A DNA stretch of 34,805 nt from Flavobacteriia bacterium (GTDB lineage: Bacteria > Bacteroidota > Bacteroidia > Flavobacteriales_D > Crocinitomicaceae), in contig JACPDW010000043.1 of assembly GCA_016183815.1 (NCBI GenBank), positions 1 through 34,805 on the forward strand, in the 5' to 3' direction. Every line of letters starts with the position of its first letter. Positions within the stretch are counted from its first letter, which is position 1. The notes below the pieces were generated by a model, which worked only from the letters and a program-made list of their open reading frames with translations, was not told the DNA's origin and did not search any database. A program made the translations under genes and the position numbers. Below, piece after piece: positions 1 to 8,401 of the stretch.

Positions 1-176
1 ATAAGAAAACTGGGAGCAATGATACAAGCCAAATTAGGAATAGATTCAAGCAAATTAGATGAAGAGGATTACATTAAAAATCAACACAAGCAATTTGGAT
101 TGTTAATTATGAAAAAGAAATGTTTTTGAATAGAATTGAAATGACAATAAGAAAATTATTTCTTCCTATGAACTAA
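1..176 (+). pseudogene. 3' end of an unrecognised gene, apparently frameshifted
   Basis: The window opens inside a reading frame (frame 1) that encodes about 42 residues, beginning IRKLGAMIQAKLGIDSSKLD, and stops at 127-129. Near its end the frame ...FGLLI can continue in frame 3 as YEKEMFLNRIEMTIRKLF and stop at 174-176. That frame-3 continuation has a better protein-like composition than the MKKKCF end of frame 1. I read this as a shift around 105-111, near an A-rich stretch. The product is not recognised and its start lies left of the window. The alternative is that frame 1 is intact and the frame-3 continuation is chance. Confidence 0.4.
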
Positions 177-585
177 AATAAGCTTAATATTTAAAAAAAT
201 AGTTGGAAAAAAAATTACAACAAAACAAAAAATGATAAACCAAAAAAATGATAAACCAAATAAAGTGTCCATAAACTTGTATTTTTAATCATTAAAATAA
301 ACTTTAAAAAAAGAAAAAATCATATCATTATATGAAAAACTTTAATTCTTAAGAATGTTATAAATTTCTTTGAATAATCCTAAAAAAAAGATAAAACTAA
401 AAGCGTATAAAAAAATATCAATAAATATGTCGCTAATATTCAACAAAACTATGATAATAAAAATTAGAATAATATAAGTAATATATTTAACTATGGCAGA
501 AGACGGATCAATACATATTGAAATCAAAGATAGAGTTTTTATTCAAATCAAAAAAATAAATACAAAAAAATTAACTAATATTTAT
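177..585. other. AT-rich stretch without a confident gene
   Basis: This stretch is very A/T-rich. It contains a perfect 16-bp tandem duplication (227-242 and 243-258, unit containing TGATAAACC). On the minus strand a TATCTTTG box (plus 525-532) fits the Bacteroidota -7 element but has no well-spaced -33 partner. The only open frame is the doubtful small one at 342-527. No clear terminator for the downstream end of the ABC-F gene was seen. Confidence 0.5.
342..527 (-). CDS. possible small membrane protein (doubtful)
   Basis: A 61-codon open frame whose only available start is TTG; there is no internal ATG. It would encode two hydrophobic segments (about residues 13-32 and 34-53) followed by a KEIYNILKN tail, so a small double-spanning membrane protein is conceivable. 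However, the TTG lies inside a TATCTTTG promoter-like box, and T-rich noncoding DNA readily produces hydrophobic open frames. No family is recognised. More likely spurious than real. Confidence 0.22.
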   Translation of the reverse strand: MISICIDPSSAIVKYITYIILIFIIIVLLNISDIFIDIFLYAFSFIFFLGLFKEIYNILKN

Positions 586-2439
586 TTAATTTAATTCAGA
601 TAATTCCAACCAACGTTCTGTATTGGAATCAATTAAAAGTACTATTTCTGCTAGTCTTTGTCCTGCTTTCATAATTTCTGACGAATTTAAATTAGCATTA
701 CATAAGTCCTCACTTAACTCCTTTTTTTCATGCTCCAAATTTTCTAGAGTCAATTCTAACTCCTCCATTTCCTTTTTTTCTTTAAAGCTAATTTTTCTTT
801 TGGAGTTTGTATTTTCTTTTACGATTTCAAGCTCTTTGTTTGTTTTAACTTGCTCATTGTAATTGTTTTTTTGAGATTTTCTATAGTCTGTATAATTTCC
901 AATGATGTTGTTTATTTTTCCATTCCCTTCAAAAACAAAAAGATGATCGACCATTTTATCCATAAAATACCTATCGTGAGATACAACGATTAAACAACCA
1001 GGAAAAGATTGAAGATATTCTTCAAGTACGCTTAAAACAAAAATATCTAAATCGTTTGTTGGTTCATCTAAAATTAAGAAATTAGGATTTTTTATTAATA
1101 CAGTCAATAATTTTAATCTTCTTTTTTCACCACCACTTAGCTTACTTACTAATTGATAATGCATTTCTCTTGGAAACAAAAATTTTTCTAAGAGTTGAGC
1201 TGCAGACAATTCTCTTCCTTTTTCTAAAGGAATAAATTCAGCGATGTCTTTTATAACTTCTATCACTTTTTTATCTTCTTTCACAGTAATACTGTCTTGA
1301 CTATAGTACCCAAATTTTACTGTTTCACCGATAATTACCTTTCCGCTGTCAGGTAATGTGAGTTGCTGAATAATCTGTAAAAAAGTACTTTTTCCAGTTC
1401 CATTATTCCCTACAATTCCAAGGCGTTCTTTTCTTTGGAAATTATAGGTAAATGAATCTAAAAGGAATAAGTCATTGTATCTTTTAGATATTTTATGTAA
1501 TTCCACAATTTTCGTTCCCAACCTTTCCATTTTGATTGGAATTTCTAATTCATCTTTTTCAATTGATTGTTTGGCAGTGCTTTTAATGACTTGAAAACTT
1601 TCAATTCTTGCTTTTTGTTTGGTGCTTCTTGCTTTTGGCTGCCTTCTAATCCATTCTAATTCTTTTCTAAATTTATTTTTAGCTTTTTCAATCGTAGAGA
1701 GTAATTGTTCTTCTCTTTCAGCTTTTTTTTCCAAATAGTAAGAAAATGAACCTTTATATTTATAGATTTGTTTTCTATCTAATTCATAGATATTGTCACA
1801 AACGACTTCAAGAAAATACCTGTCATGGGTTACCATAAACAGAGTACATTGACTTTTAGACAAATAATCTTCAAGCCATTCAATCATGTCTAAATCTAGA
1901 TGATTTGTTGGTTCATCTAATAGAATCAAATCGGCTTCATGAAGTAAAACTTTAGCAAGTGATAGTCGTTTTTTTTGACCTCCAGAAAGGTGTTTTATTT
2001 TTTTATCCCAGTCATTTAATTTTAAAATCGATAAAATTTGTTTAATTTTTGATTCTATATCCCATGCATCAAATTGGGACATTTTTTCAGAAGCATCGCT
2101 AATCAACTGATTGTCATTTGAATTTAATGCCGTCTGATAAGCTTGAATCGCATTTATTTTTGGCAAATCCTGTTCAAAAAGATGTTCAATTATTGAATAA
2201 TTTTCATTTAAATCCTCTTCTTGTTCCATGAAGGACACTTTAATGTCATTCCTTAAAACAACTTGACCTTCATCGGCAATTTCTTTTCCAATTATACATT
2301 TCAACAAGGTGCTTTTTCCACTTCCATTTTTTGCTATTAATGCTACTTTTTGACCTTGTTCGATACCAAAAGATATGTTTGAAAACAGGGCTTTATCTCC
2401 GAAAGTTTTTGAAAGATTTTCTACTGAAAGGTAATTCAT
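586..2439 (-). CDS. uup: ABC-F family ATPase, Uup-like
   Basis: Soluble ABC-F protein (617 aa) with two nucleotide-binding domains and no membrane segment. This family acts on ribosomes, and Uup is also linked to DNA transposition/repair phenotypes. NBD1 has a Walker A at residues 36-44 (AKNGSGKST, Ala replacing the first Gly), the signature LSGGQKKR and Walker B LILLDEPTNHLD. NBD2 has GNNGTGKST, LSGGEKRR and FLILDEPTNDLD. Between them is the charged helical linker with the RRQPKARSTKQKAR run typical of ABC-F. After NBD2 comes a Lys/Glu-rich coiled coil (about residues 530-617) matching the Uup C-terminal domain, which is why Uup is preferred over EttA. The ATG at 2439 is preceded by a TACCTTTG promoter box with a leader of about 80 nt. 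It is apparently a single-gene unit. Confidence 0.9.
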   Translation of the reverse strand: MNYLSVENLSKTFGDKALFSNISFGIEQGQKVALIAKNGSGKSTLLKCIIGKEIADEGQVVLRNDIKVSFMEQEEDLNENYSIIEHLFEQDLPKINAIQAYQTALNSNDNQLISDASEKMSQFDAWDIESKIKQILSILKLNDWDKKIKHLSGGQKKRLSLAKVLLHEADLILLDEPTNHLDLDMIEWLEDYLSKSQCTLFMVTHDRYFLEVVCDNIYELDRKQIYKYKGSFSYYLEKKAEREEQLLSTIEKAKNKFRKELEWIRRQPKARSTKQKARIESFQVIKSTAKQSIEKDELEIPIKMERLGTKIVELHKISKRYNDLFLLDSFTYNFQRKERLGIVGNNGTGKSTFLQIIQQLTLPDSGKVIIGETVKFGYYSQDSITVKEDKKVIEVIKDIAEFIPLEKGRELSAAQLLEKFLFPREMHYQLVSKLSGGEKRRLKLLTVLIKNPNFLILDEPTNDLDIFVLSVLEEYLQSFPGCLIVVSHDRYFMDKMVDHLFVFEGNGKINNIIGNYTDYRKSQKNNYNEQVKTNKELEIVKENTNSKRKISFKEKKEMEELELTLENLEHEKKELSEDLCNANLNSSEIMKAGQRLAEIVLLIDSNTERWLELSELN

Positions 2440-2524
2440 GTTATACCAAATACATTTATTAAATATGCCAAAAATAATGTGTATCTCCGAAAAAAAATCG
2501 GTATTAAATGCATTAATTTGGTTA

Positions 2525-2532
2525 CAAAGGTA
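2525..2532 (-). promoter_or_regulatory. -7 box of the uup promoter
   Basis: On the minus strand this reads TACCTTTG, a perfect match to the Bacteroidota TAnnTTTG -7 element. It lies about 85 nt upstream of the uup ATG. No convincing TTG -33 box at the usual 19-22 nt spacing was found. Confidence 0.55.
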
Positions 2533-2672
2533 AGTATAGGAGTTTGATTATTCTGTTTTTACTTAGAATTCATTTTAAGCAGTTGGAATATTTTAAATTT
2601 ATAGGAATAAAATGAGTTAGAGTTTTTTATGCCAGGAAAACTTATAGCTATAAAACGAACTCTTATTTTAGC

Positions 2673-2721
2673 TCTATAGAACGCCAAAAGTAATAAAATA
2701 AGTATGATTTGGCGTTCTATA
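2673..2721. repeat. 49-bp hairpin repeat, left copy (downstream of the ATPase gene)
   Basis: Contains a perfect 14-bp inverted repeat, TATAGAACGCCAAA (2675-2688) and TTTGGCGTTCTATA (2708-2721), around a 19-nt A/T loop. It sits 9 bp beyond the ATPase stop codon. A second copy in the same orientation (4152-4200) lies just upstream of the same gene; the two match at 44 of 49 positions. It could serve as a terminator, but the paired arrangement around a single gene suggests a cassette boundary or a protein-binding site. Confidence 0.75.
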
Positions 2722-2730
2722 TAACGTTAA

Positions 2731-4143
2731 TTATTCAAATAATATGTTCATATTTAAATCATTACTTACAATTTCATTACTGTAGTTATTTTTTTTAATT
2801 CCGTGAGTAGTAATCATTACAATAAATATATTTTTTCTTGAATTTATGTCTTTTTGAAGTTCAGTCACTTTATTTTTAAGATTTAAATAATAATTTTTGT
2901 CGATGATAAAGGGCGAAGTATTAAATTTAATTTCACATAGATTGATTACATTATCCGCTCTATCAATAAGCAAATCAATTTGAGCATTTTCATTAAACCA
3001 ACTTTGATGATTGGAATAAATTGCATCAATTTTTAATGCTTTTTTTATTTGTTGAATATGTTTTAAACAAATCGTCTCAAAACTAAACCCTGACCATGAG
3101 CTAAATGAACGAGTTAATGATAATTGTTGCCATGTGCCTAATCCATTATTTTTATTTTCTCTGATAAATTTTAAGTAAAACAGGGTATATTCATCAGATA
3201 AACGATACAAAGTCAACTTCTTCTTATTTTGAAAATAGGAATATTCACTTACAAAACCAGATTCAATTAATTCATTTAGTTTCAAAGTAAAATCCCCTCC
3301 GCTCGGAATTCCACTTTTTTTAAGTAATTGATCACGTGTGATTCCTTTTTTACTATTTGCTAGTATTTTTACGATGAGTTCATGCTTTTGAGCATTTTCA
3401 AATAAAGACGCAAATAAAATATTAAACTCATCATTTAAGATTCCATCTTTATCAAAACAAAGTTTGTCTATATTTTGTGCAACACTCAAACCTTTTTCAA
3501 GTTTGTCCAAATAATGAGGGACACCACCGATTGCCATATATAATTGTAGAACATCGTATTGTGTATATTCAATACTTTTTTTCTTCAAAAATGCTTTTGT
3601 TTCTTGAAGATTAAAAGGTAATAAGCGTATTTTTCTTGTTATTCGATTGTGCAAACCTCCTTTGTTTTTTAGTATGTTTTTAATCATATAAGAGGCGGCA
3701 GACCCACAAATTATAATAATTAAATCGACTCTTTTTGTAGCATATTGATTCCAAAAACTTTCAAAGGCAGTTAAAAAATTTGATTTATTTGTAGCCATCC
3801 ATGGAAATTCGTCAATAAATACAACTTTTTTCTTTTTCCCTTTTAATTTATCAAGATAATTCTCTAAAAGATTAAAGGCATCCATCCATTTTTTAACTTT
3901 ACTATTTTTTGTGTGTTTTTGTCTTTGATTTATTTCTTTTGTAAAATTTTCGATTTGACTTTTTAAAGTTCCTTGATAGAGACCCGAAACTTCAAAAATA
4001 ATATCGTTTTTATAATACTCTCTTATTAAATAGGTTTTCCCAACTCTTCTTCTTCCAAAAACAGCGATTAACTCAGATTGATTACTCTTTTTAACTTCTG
4101 AAAGTATTGCAATTTCTGATTTTCTGCCAACAATCGAACTCAT
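2731..4143 (-). CDS. AAA-type ATPase with DUF234 (PD-(D/E)XK-like) C-terminus
   Basis: A 470-aa protein of the archaeal-type ATPase/DUF234 family, common as stand-alone genes in Bacteroidota and archaea; biological role unknown. The N-terminal P-loop domain starts almost at once (SSIVGRKSEIAIL) with Walker A GRRRVGKT at 30-37 and Walker B VVFIDEFPWM (Asp111-Glu112), followed by the STAND-like segment ending PHYLDKLEKG. A winged-helix-like region (ILANSKKGITRDQLLKKSG) links to the C-terminal DUF234 domain, where QIDLLIDR...NLCEIKF has the D...ExK arrangement of PD-(D/E)XK nuclease folds, so a nuclease-like function is possible but not shown. The gene stands alone, closely bracketed by two near-identical 49-bp hairpin repeats; it may be a mobile or domesticated cassette. 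No signal peptide or membrane segment. Confidence 0.85.
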   Translation of the reverse strand: MSSIVGRKSEIAILSEVKKSNQSELIAVFGRRRVGKTYLIREYYKNDIIFEVSGLYQGTLKSQIENFTKEINQRQKHTKNSKVKKWMDAFNLLENYLDKLKGKKKKVVFIDEFPWMATNKSNFLTAFESFWNQYATKRVDLIIIICGSAASYMIKNILKNKGGLHNRITRKIRLLPFNLQETKAFLKKKSIEYTQYDVLQLYMAIGGVPHYLDKLEKGLSVAQNIDKLCFDKDGILNDEFNILFASLFENAQKHELIVKILANSKKGITRDQLLKKSGIPSGGDFTLKLNELIESGFVSEYSYFQNKKKLTLYRLSDEYTLFYLKFIRENKNNGLGTWQQLSLTRSFSSWSGFSFETICLKHIQQIKKALKIDAIYSNHQSWFNENAQIDLLIDRADNVINLCEIKFNTSPFIIDKNYYLNLKNKVTELQKDINSRKNIFIVMITTHGIKKNNYSNEIVSNDLNMNILFE

Positions 4144-4151
4144 AATTAATA

Positions 4152-4200
4152 TCTATAGAACGCCAAAAGTAATAAAAAAAGTAAGATTTGGCGAGATATA
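4152..4200. repeat. 49-bp hairpin repeat, right copy (upstream of the ATPase gene)
   Basis: Same left arm as the copy at 2673-2721 (TATAGAACGCCAAA, 4154-4167). The right arm pairs only over TTTGGCG (4187-4193) because three bases differ (GCGAGATATA instead of GCGTTCTATA). On the minus strand both copies contain TACTTTTG, a match to the TAnnTTTG -7 element; here it would lie about 21 nt upstream of the ATPase ATG. The repeat may therefore be promoter plus operator as well as a boundary. Confidence 0.7.
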
Positions 4201-4280
4201 GAACATTATTTTGTAAAATAATCTACCTTGATTTTTGTTTTGACTCCTGAACTATACGATAATATTAATTTAATTTTGCA

Positions 4281-4309
4281 AAAAAAAATCGTTCAGAAAT
4301 GAACGATTT
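4281..4309 (-). terminator. rho-independent terminator of typA
   Basis: Inverted repeat AAATCGTTC (4286-4294) / GAACGATTT (4301-4309) with a 6-nt loop. On the minus strand the hairpin is followed by a run of T. It lies 27 bp beyond the typA stop codon in the direction of transcription. Confidence 0.85.
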
Positions 4310-4335
4310 AATACATGTTTAAATAAAAATTTATC

Positions 4336-6135
4336 TTAGTTTTTACTAAATCTTTTTCGTTCAGTTTCTTTGAGCAATATTTTTCTAATACGTAAATTTT
4401 GTGGAGTTACTTCAACGTATTCATCACTTTGAATATATTCCAAACATTCTTCTAGTGAAAATACTTTTGGTGGAGCTAAACGAACTTTATCATCAGATCC
4501 AGAAGCACGCATATTGGTTAATTTTTTAGTTTTGGTAATATTAACACATAAATCGCCAGCTCTAGAATTTTCACCTATTACTTGTCCTTCGTAAATATTT
4601 TCGTTTGGAGCAACAAAAAAAGTTCCTCTATCTTGTAAATTGTTTAAGGAATAAGGAATTGAAGTGCCTTGTTCTAATGAAATCATTGATCCATTTTGTC
4701 GTCCTTGTATTTCCCCTTTATAAGCTTGAAAAGAGATAAAACGATGATTCATTATAGCTTCTCCTGCGGTTTGTGTAAGTAAATAATTTCTAAGTCCAAT
4801 AATTCCTCTAGAAGGAATATTAAAAGTTAAAACCATTCTATTTCCTTTAGGAACCATGTTTTTCATTTCCCCTTTTCTTTTACTCACTGCTTCTACGGCA
4901 GTTCCACTAAATTCTTCAGGTAAGTCAATAGTCAATTCTTCAATTGGCTCACATTTTACATTATTAATTTCTTTAATTATTACTTGAGGTTGTCCTACTT
5001 GTAATTCATATCCTTCTCTTCTCATCGTTTCAATCAAAACGGACAAATGAAGAACACCTCTACCAAAAACCATCCATTTATCAGCTTTTTCAGTTTCTTG
5101 AACTTTAAGAGCTAAATTTTTTTCTAATTCTTTTAGTAATCTTTCTTGAATGTGTCTTGATGTAACAAATTTCCCTTCTTTCCCGAAAAAAGGAGAGTCA
5201 TTGATAGAAAACAACATACTCATTGTGGGTTCATCTAATTGAATCGTAGGTAAAGGTTCAGGTAAATCAATATCGCAAATTGAATCTCCTATTTCAAACC
5301 CTTCAAGACCTGTGATGGCACAGATATCTCCCGATTGAACAGTACTAACTTTTCTTCTCTCAATACCTTCAAAAACAAATACTTCTTTAATACGATGTTT
5401 TTGTTGTGCTCCATCTGCTTTTGCTAAAATAACAGCTTGATTTTCTTTTATTTCACCACGAGACAAACGACCAATAGCAATTCTTCCAACATAAGAAGAA
5501 TAATCTAATGAAGTAATTAACATTTGAGTGTTTCCTTCCTCAATTTTTTTTGGTGGAAAATACTCTAAAATTTTATCTAAAAGTGGTGTGATATTGTCTG
5601 TAGGTTTTTTCCAATCTTCTGACATCCAACCATTTTTAGCTGACCCATAAATTGTTGGAAACTCTAATTGATCATCATTTGCATCTAATTCAAACATTAA
5701 ATCAAATACATTTTCATGAACTTCATCAGGTGTACAATTTTCTTTATCAACTTTGTTAATTACCAATAAAGGTTTAAGACCCATTGATAATGCTTTACCA
5801 AGCACAAATCTTGTTTGTGGCATTGGCCCTTCGAATGCATCTACAAGTAAACAAACACCATCAGCCATATTGAGTACACGTTCCACTTCACCACCAAAAT
5901 CTGCGTGACCAGGAGTGTCAATGATATTGATTTTAGTACCTTTATATAATACAGAAACATTTTTTGAAACGATAGTGATTCCTCTTTCACGTTCTAAATC
6001 ATTGTTGTCCATAATTAAATCGCCAGTAAGACGTTCTCTTTCATTTTCAACACTACCTGCGGCAATCATTTTATCAACCAATGTAGTTTTCCCATGGTCA
6101 ACGTGAGCTATAATTGCTATATTTCTTATTTCCAT
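4336..6135 (-). CDS. typA: ribosome-associated GTPase TypA/BipA
   Basis: Translational GTPase of the EF-G/LepA superfamily that binds ribosomes and is needed for growth at low temperature and under stress. At 599 aa it has the normal length. Visible G motifs: G1 AHVDHGKT (10-17), the switch I/G2 region RERGITI, G3 DTPGH (73-77), G4 NKVD (127-130), G5 in YGSAKNGW. It continues through the EF-Tu domain 2-like segment, the EF-G C-like domain ([20 protein letters not shown]) and the TypA-specific C-terminus ([29 protein letters not shown]). It lies downstream of deaD in the same direction, but the 93-bp gap contains a complex inverted repeat, so the two may be separate units. A hairpin terminator follows the stop. 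Confidence 0.97.
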   Translation of the reverse strand: MEIRNIAIIAHVDHGKTTLVDKMIAAGSVENERERLTGDLIMDNNDLERERGITIVSKNVSVLYKGTKINIIDTPGHADFGGEVERVLNMADGVCLLVDAFEGPMPQTRFVLGKALSMGLKPLLVINKVDKENCTPDEVHENVFDLMFELDANDDQLEFPTIYGSAKNGWMSEDWKKPTDNITPLLDKILEYFPPKKIEEGNTQMLITSLDYSSYVGRIAIGRLSRGEIKENQAVILAKADGAQQKHRIKEVFVFEGIERRKVSTVQSGDICAITGLEGFEIGDSICDIDLPEPLPTIQLDEPTMSMLFSINDSPFFGKEGKFVTSRHIQERLLKELEKNLALKVQETEKADKWMVFGRGVLHLSVLIETMRREGYELQVGQPQVIIKEINNVKCEPIEELTIDLPEEFSGTAVEAVSKRKGEMKNMVPKGNRMVLTFNIPSRGIIGLRNYLLTQTAGEAIMNHRFISFQAYKGEIQGRQNGSMISLEQGTSIPYSLNNLQDRGTFFVAPNENIYEGQVIGENSRAGDLCVNITKTKKLTNMRASGSDDKVRLAPPKVFSLEECLEYIQSDEYVEVTPQNLRIRKILLKETERKRFSKN

Positions 6136-6145
6136 TCTTGTATTC

Positions 6146-6204
6146 GATTGTTAGACTTTAACATTATTGGATTATTCGACAAACTAGTCTAACAATCCAA
6201 TAAT
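6146..6204. repeat. interleaved inverted repeats between deaD and typA
   Basis: Two inverted repeats interleave. On the minus strand the order is A (ATTATTGGATT, plus 6194-6204), B (GATTGTTAGACT, plus 6186-6197), A' (AATCCAATAAT, plus 6163-6173), B' (AGTCTAACAATC, plus 6146-6157). Arms are perfect over 11 and 12 bp. A and B overlap by four bases, so the two hairpins are mutually exclusive at full length, or partly compatible as a pseudoknot. It lies in the deaD 3' region/typA 5' leader, with no long T run after either hairpin. Confidence 0.75.
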
Positions 6205-6228
6205 CTAAAAATCTACTATGTCTATAAA

Positions 6229-8103
6229 TTAATAACTACTTTTTTTGTAACTTCTATCCGAATTAAATCCTCCTCCAGACTTGCCTTTAAAACCTCCACT
6301 TGAGCGTCGTCCTTCTCTTCCACTGGATTTTTCTCCTCCTTTGGCTTCTTTTTTATCGCCAAATTTGCTGTTACCACCATAGCTTCTGTCAGATCTTCCT
6401 GATCCACCGCCAAATCCACGGTCGCGATTTCCACCAAATCCACCACCAGTTCTTGGTCTGTTTTCAGCTTTTTTCTTAGTAATTTCGATGTTTACTTTAC
6501 TTCCTTCGTAAGTTGCACCATTTACTTTAGCTAAAATCTTATCAGCAAATTCATTGTCTGCTTCAAAGAAACTAAATGAAGGCATGACATCAATTTTTCC
6601 AACATTGGCAGATTTTAGACCTGTTTCATCACAAACCAATCTTAATAATCCACCAGGATTTAAACCATCACGTTTTCCAATATTTACAAAGAAACGAGTT
6701 TTATTTTGGTCATACTCAGAACGAGATGAACCAGAATTTCTTTTTTTGTCAAAAGATTTTTCGTTGTCTCTTTTATTTTCAGCGTCTGCATTTAAATCAC
6801 CAGCTCTTTGATAATATTCAATAAATCTGTTAAATTCAGCAGAAATAAATTTTTTGATTACTTCTTCTTTTGAAAGTTCTTTAAAATCTTCAAATATTGA
6901 CGGTAAAAATTTTTCAATATCGTCTTCTTTAACTTCCGTCTCTTTAATCTTATTGATTAGACTAGACAACTGAATACTACAAATTTGTTGAGGACTAGGA
7001 ATTCTACCAACGGTAAAAGTTGCACCAATTTGTTTTTCAATGGCTTTAATTTTGAAGTTTTCACGTGTATTTACCAATACTAATGATTCACCTTTTTTTC
7101 CAGCTCTTGCTGTTCTACCACTTCTATGTGTATAGTTTTCTATATCGTCAGGTAAATTGTAATTAATAACATGTGAAATAGAATCTACGTCTATACCTCT
7201 TGCAGCCACATCAGTAGCTACTAATAATTGTAAAGATCTGTCACGAAAACGCTTCATTACATTGTCTCTTTGAGCTTGAGATAAATCACCGTGAAGAGCT
7301 TCAGCGTTATAACCGTCTTTACCTAATTTTTCAGCTACACTTTGAGTTTCATGTCTTGTTCTACAAAATACTAAACCAAAAATATCTGGGTTAACATCTA
7401 TAAGTCTTTTTAAAGCTGCATATCGATTACTTTCTTTAACAGTGTAAAAAATGTGCTCAATATTTTCATTACTTTGATTTTTATTTCCAATGGAAACCTC
7501 TAAAGGATTATCCATATAGTTTTTGGCTATTTGAGCCACCTCTTTTGGCATGGTTGCAGAAAACAACCAAACATTTTTGTCAACAGGTGTTTTACTCAAT
7601 ATTGCATCGATGTCTTCTTTAAAGCCCATGTTTAACATTTCATCTGCTTCATCTAAAACCACCCATTGAACTTCACTTAGGTTTACTGCTTTTCGATTGA
7701 TTAAATCATTCAATCTACCAGGAGTTGCCACAACTATTGAAGCATTTTTTACGTTGTTTATTTGACGACGAATGTCTGCACCCCCATAAATCGCCACAAT
7801 GGAAATGTGTGGATCGTATTTGGCAAATAATTCTAAATCGCTGGTGATTTGCAAACAAAGTTCCCTGGTGGGACAGATAATTAATCCTTGCGGATGTTGT
7901 TTGTTTGATAACACGTTGTTAATCATTGGCAAACCAAATGCTGCCGTTTTTCCCGTTCCTGTTTGAGCCAGACCAACAAAATCGCTTTCACTTTGTAATA
8001 AGTGCGGAATTGCCTTTTGCTGGATTGGAGTTGGTACATCAAAACCCAAATCTTGTATCGACTTCAGTACCTCACCCCTTAGCCCTAATTCGCTAAAAGT
8101 CAT
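6229..8103 (-). CDS. deaD: DEAD-box ATP-dependent RNA helicase, CsdA/DeaD type
   Basis: RNA helicase acting in cold-shock RNA remodelling, ribosome assembly and mRNA decay. With the start at the ATG at 8101-8103 (MTFSELGL, standard for the family) it is 624 aa. The 43 codons upstream would begin at a TTG abutting the -7 promoter box, so they are leader. Motifs: Q motif (PTPIQQKAIP), motif I AQTGTGKT (46-53), PTRELCLQ, motif II DEAD (151-154), motif III SAT (182-184), and the helicase C motifs ARGIDVDSISHVINYNLPDD and HRSGRTARAG. A DbpA-type RNA-binding domain follows (FFVNIGKRDGLNPGGLLRLV). The tail of about 85 residues is rich in Gly, Arg and Ser, a disordered RGG-like RNA-binding tail. The predicted leader is about 115 nt, as expected for a cold-regulated mRNA. 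Confidence 0.95.
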   Translation of the reverse strand: MTFSELGLRGEVLKSIQDLGFDVPTPIQQKAIPHLLQSESDFVGLAQTGTGKTAAFGLPMINNVLSNKQHPQGLIICPTRELCLQITSDLELFAKYDPHISIVAIYGGADIRRQINNVKNASIVVATPGRLNDLINRKAVNLSEVQWVVLDEADEMLNMGFKEDIDAILSKTPVDKNVWLFSATMPKEVAQIAKNYMDNPLEVSIGNKNQSNENIEHIFYTVKESNRYAALKRLIDVNPDIFGLVFCRTRHETQSVAEKLGKDGYNAEALHGDLSQAQRDNVMKRFRDRSLQLLVATDVAARGIDVDSISHVINYNLPDDIENYTHRSGRTARAGKKGESLVLVNTRENFKIKAIEKQIGATFTVGRIPSPQQICSIQLSSLINKIKETEVKEDDIEKFLPSIFEDFKELSKEEVIKKFISAEFNRFIEYYQRAGDLNADAENKRDNEKSFDKKRNSGSSRSEYDQNKTRFFVNIGKRDGLNPGGLLRLVCDETGLKSANVGKIDVMPSFSFFEADNEFADKILAKVNGATYEGSKVNIEITKKKAENRPRTGGGFGGNRDRGFGGGSGRSDRSYGGNSKFGDKKEAKGGEKSSGREGRRSSGGFKGKSGGGFNSDRSYKKSSY

Positions 8104-8221
8104 AAATTTATTAAAAAAAATTAAAATTAAAAGGTTGCATTTATTTGAATAACCATCAGATAAACCTTGAAAACCTTTGAAAATCAAGTGAAAAACGTTT
8201 TTTACCCCTTGTTTTCGGGTG

Positions 8222-8255
8222 CAAAGATACAACCTTTATTCTATACTTCGACAAA
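8222..8255 (-). promoter_or_regulatory. deaD promoter (TTTG - N22 - TATCTTTG)
   Basis: Minus-strand -7 box TATCTTTG (plus 8222-8229) with a TTTG -33 box (plus 8252-8255) at 22-nt spacing, fitting the Bacteroidota sigma-A promoter. Transcription would begin near 8215 and give a long untranslated leader before the ATG at 8103. Confidence 0.65.
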
Positions 8256-8401
8256 AATCCGCTTAACCTAATAGATTTAACAATGAATTAACTTAAAATG
8301 AATATAAATTAAAGAATAATCAACTAAAAGTTAATAAAAAGTGTATAGGAATTATTAGTTTTTTAGAATAAACTGATGAAACTCGTATTGGATTTTGAGA
8401 A

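Noticed and set aside
2673-4200. Integron attC sites around the DUF234 ATPase gene
   Set aside because: The hairpins lack the RYYYAAC/GTTRRRY core sites and no integrase is in the window.
6222-6446. Small minus-strand open frame within the deaD tail
   Set aside because: It lies in a different frame of the Gly/Arg/Ser-rich tail, and its Val/Glu/Lys-rich composition merely reflects the repetitive codons.
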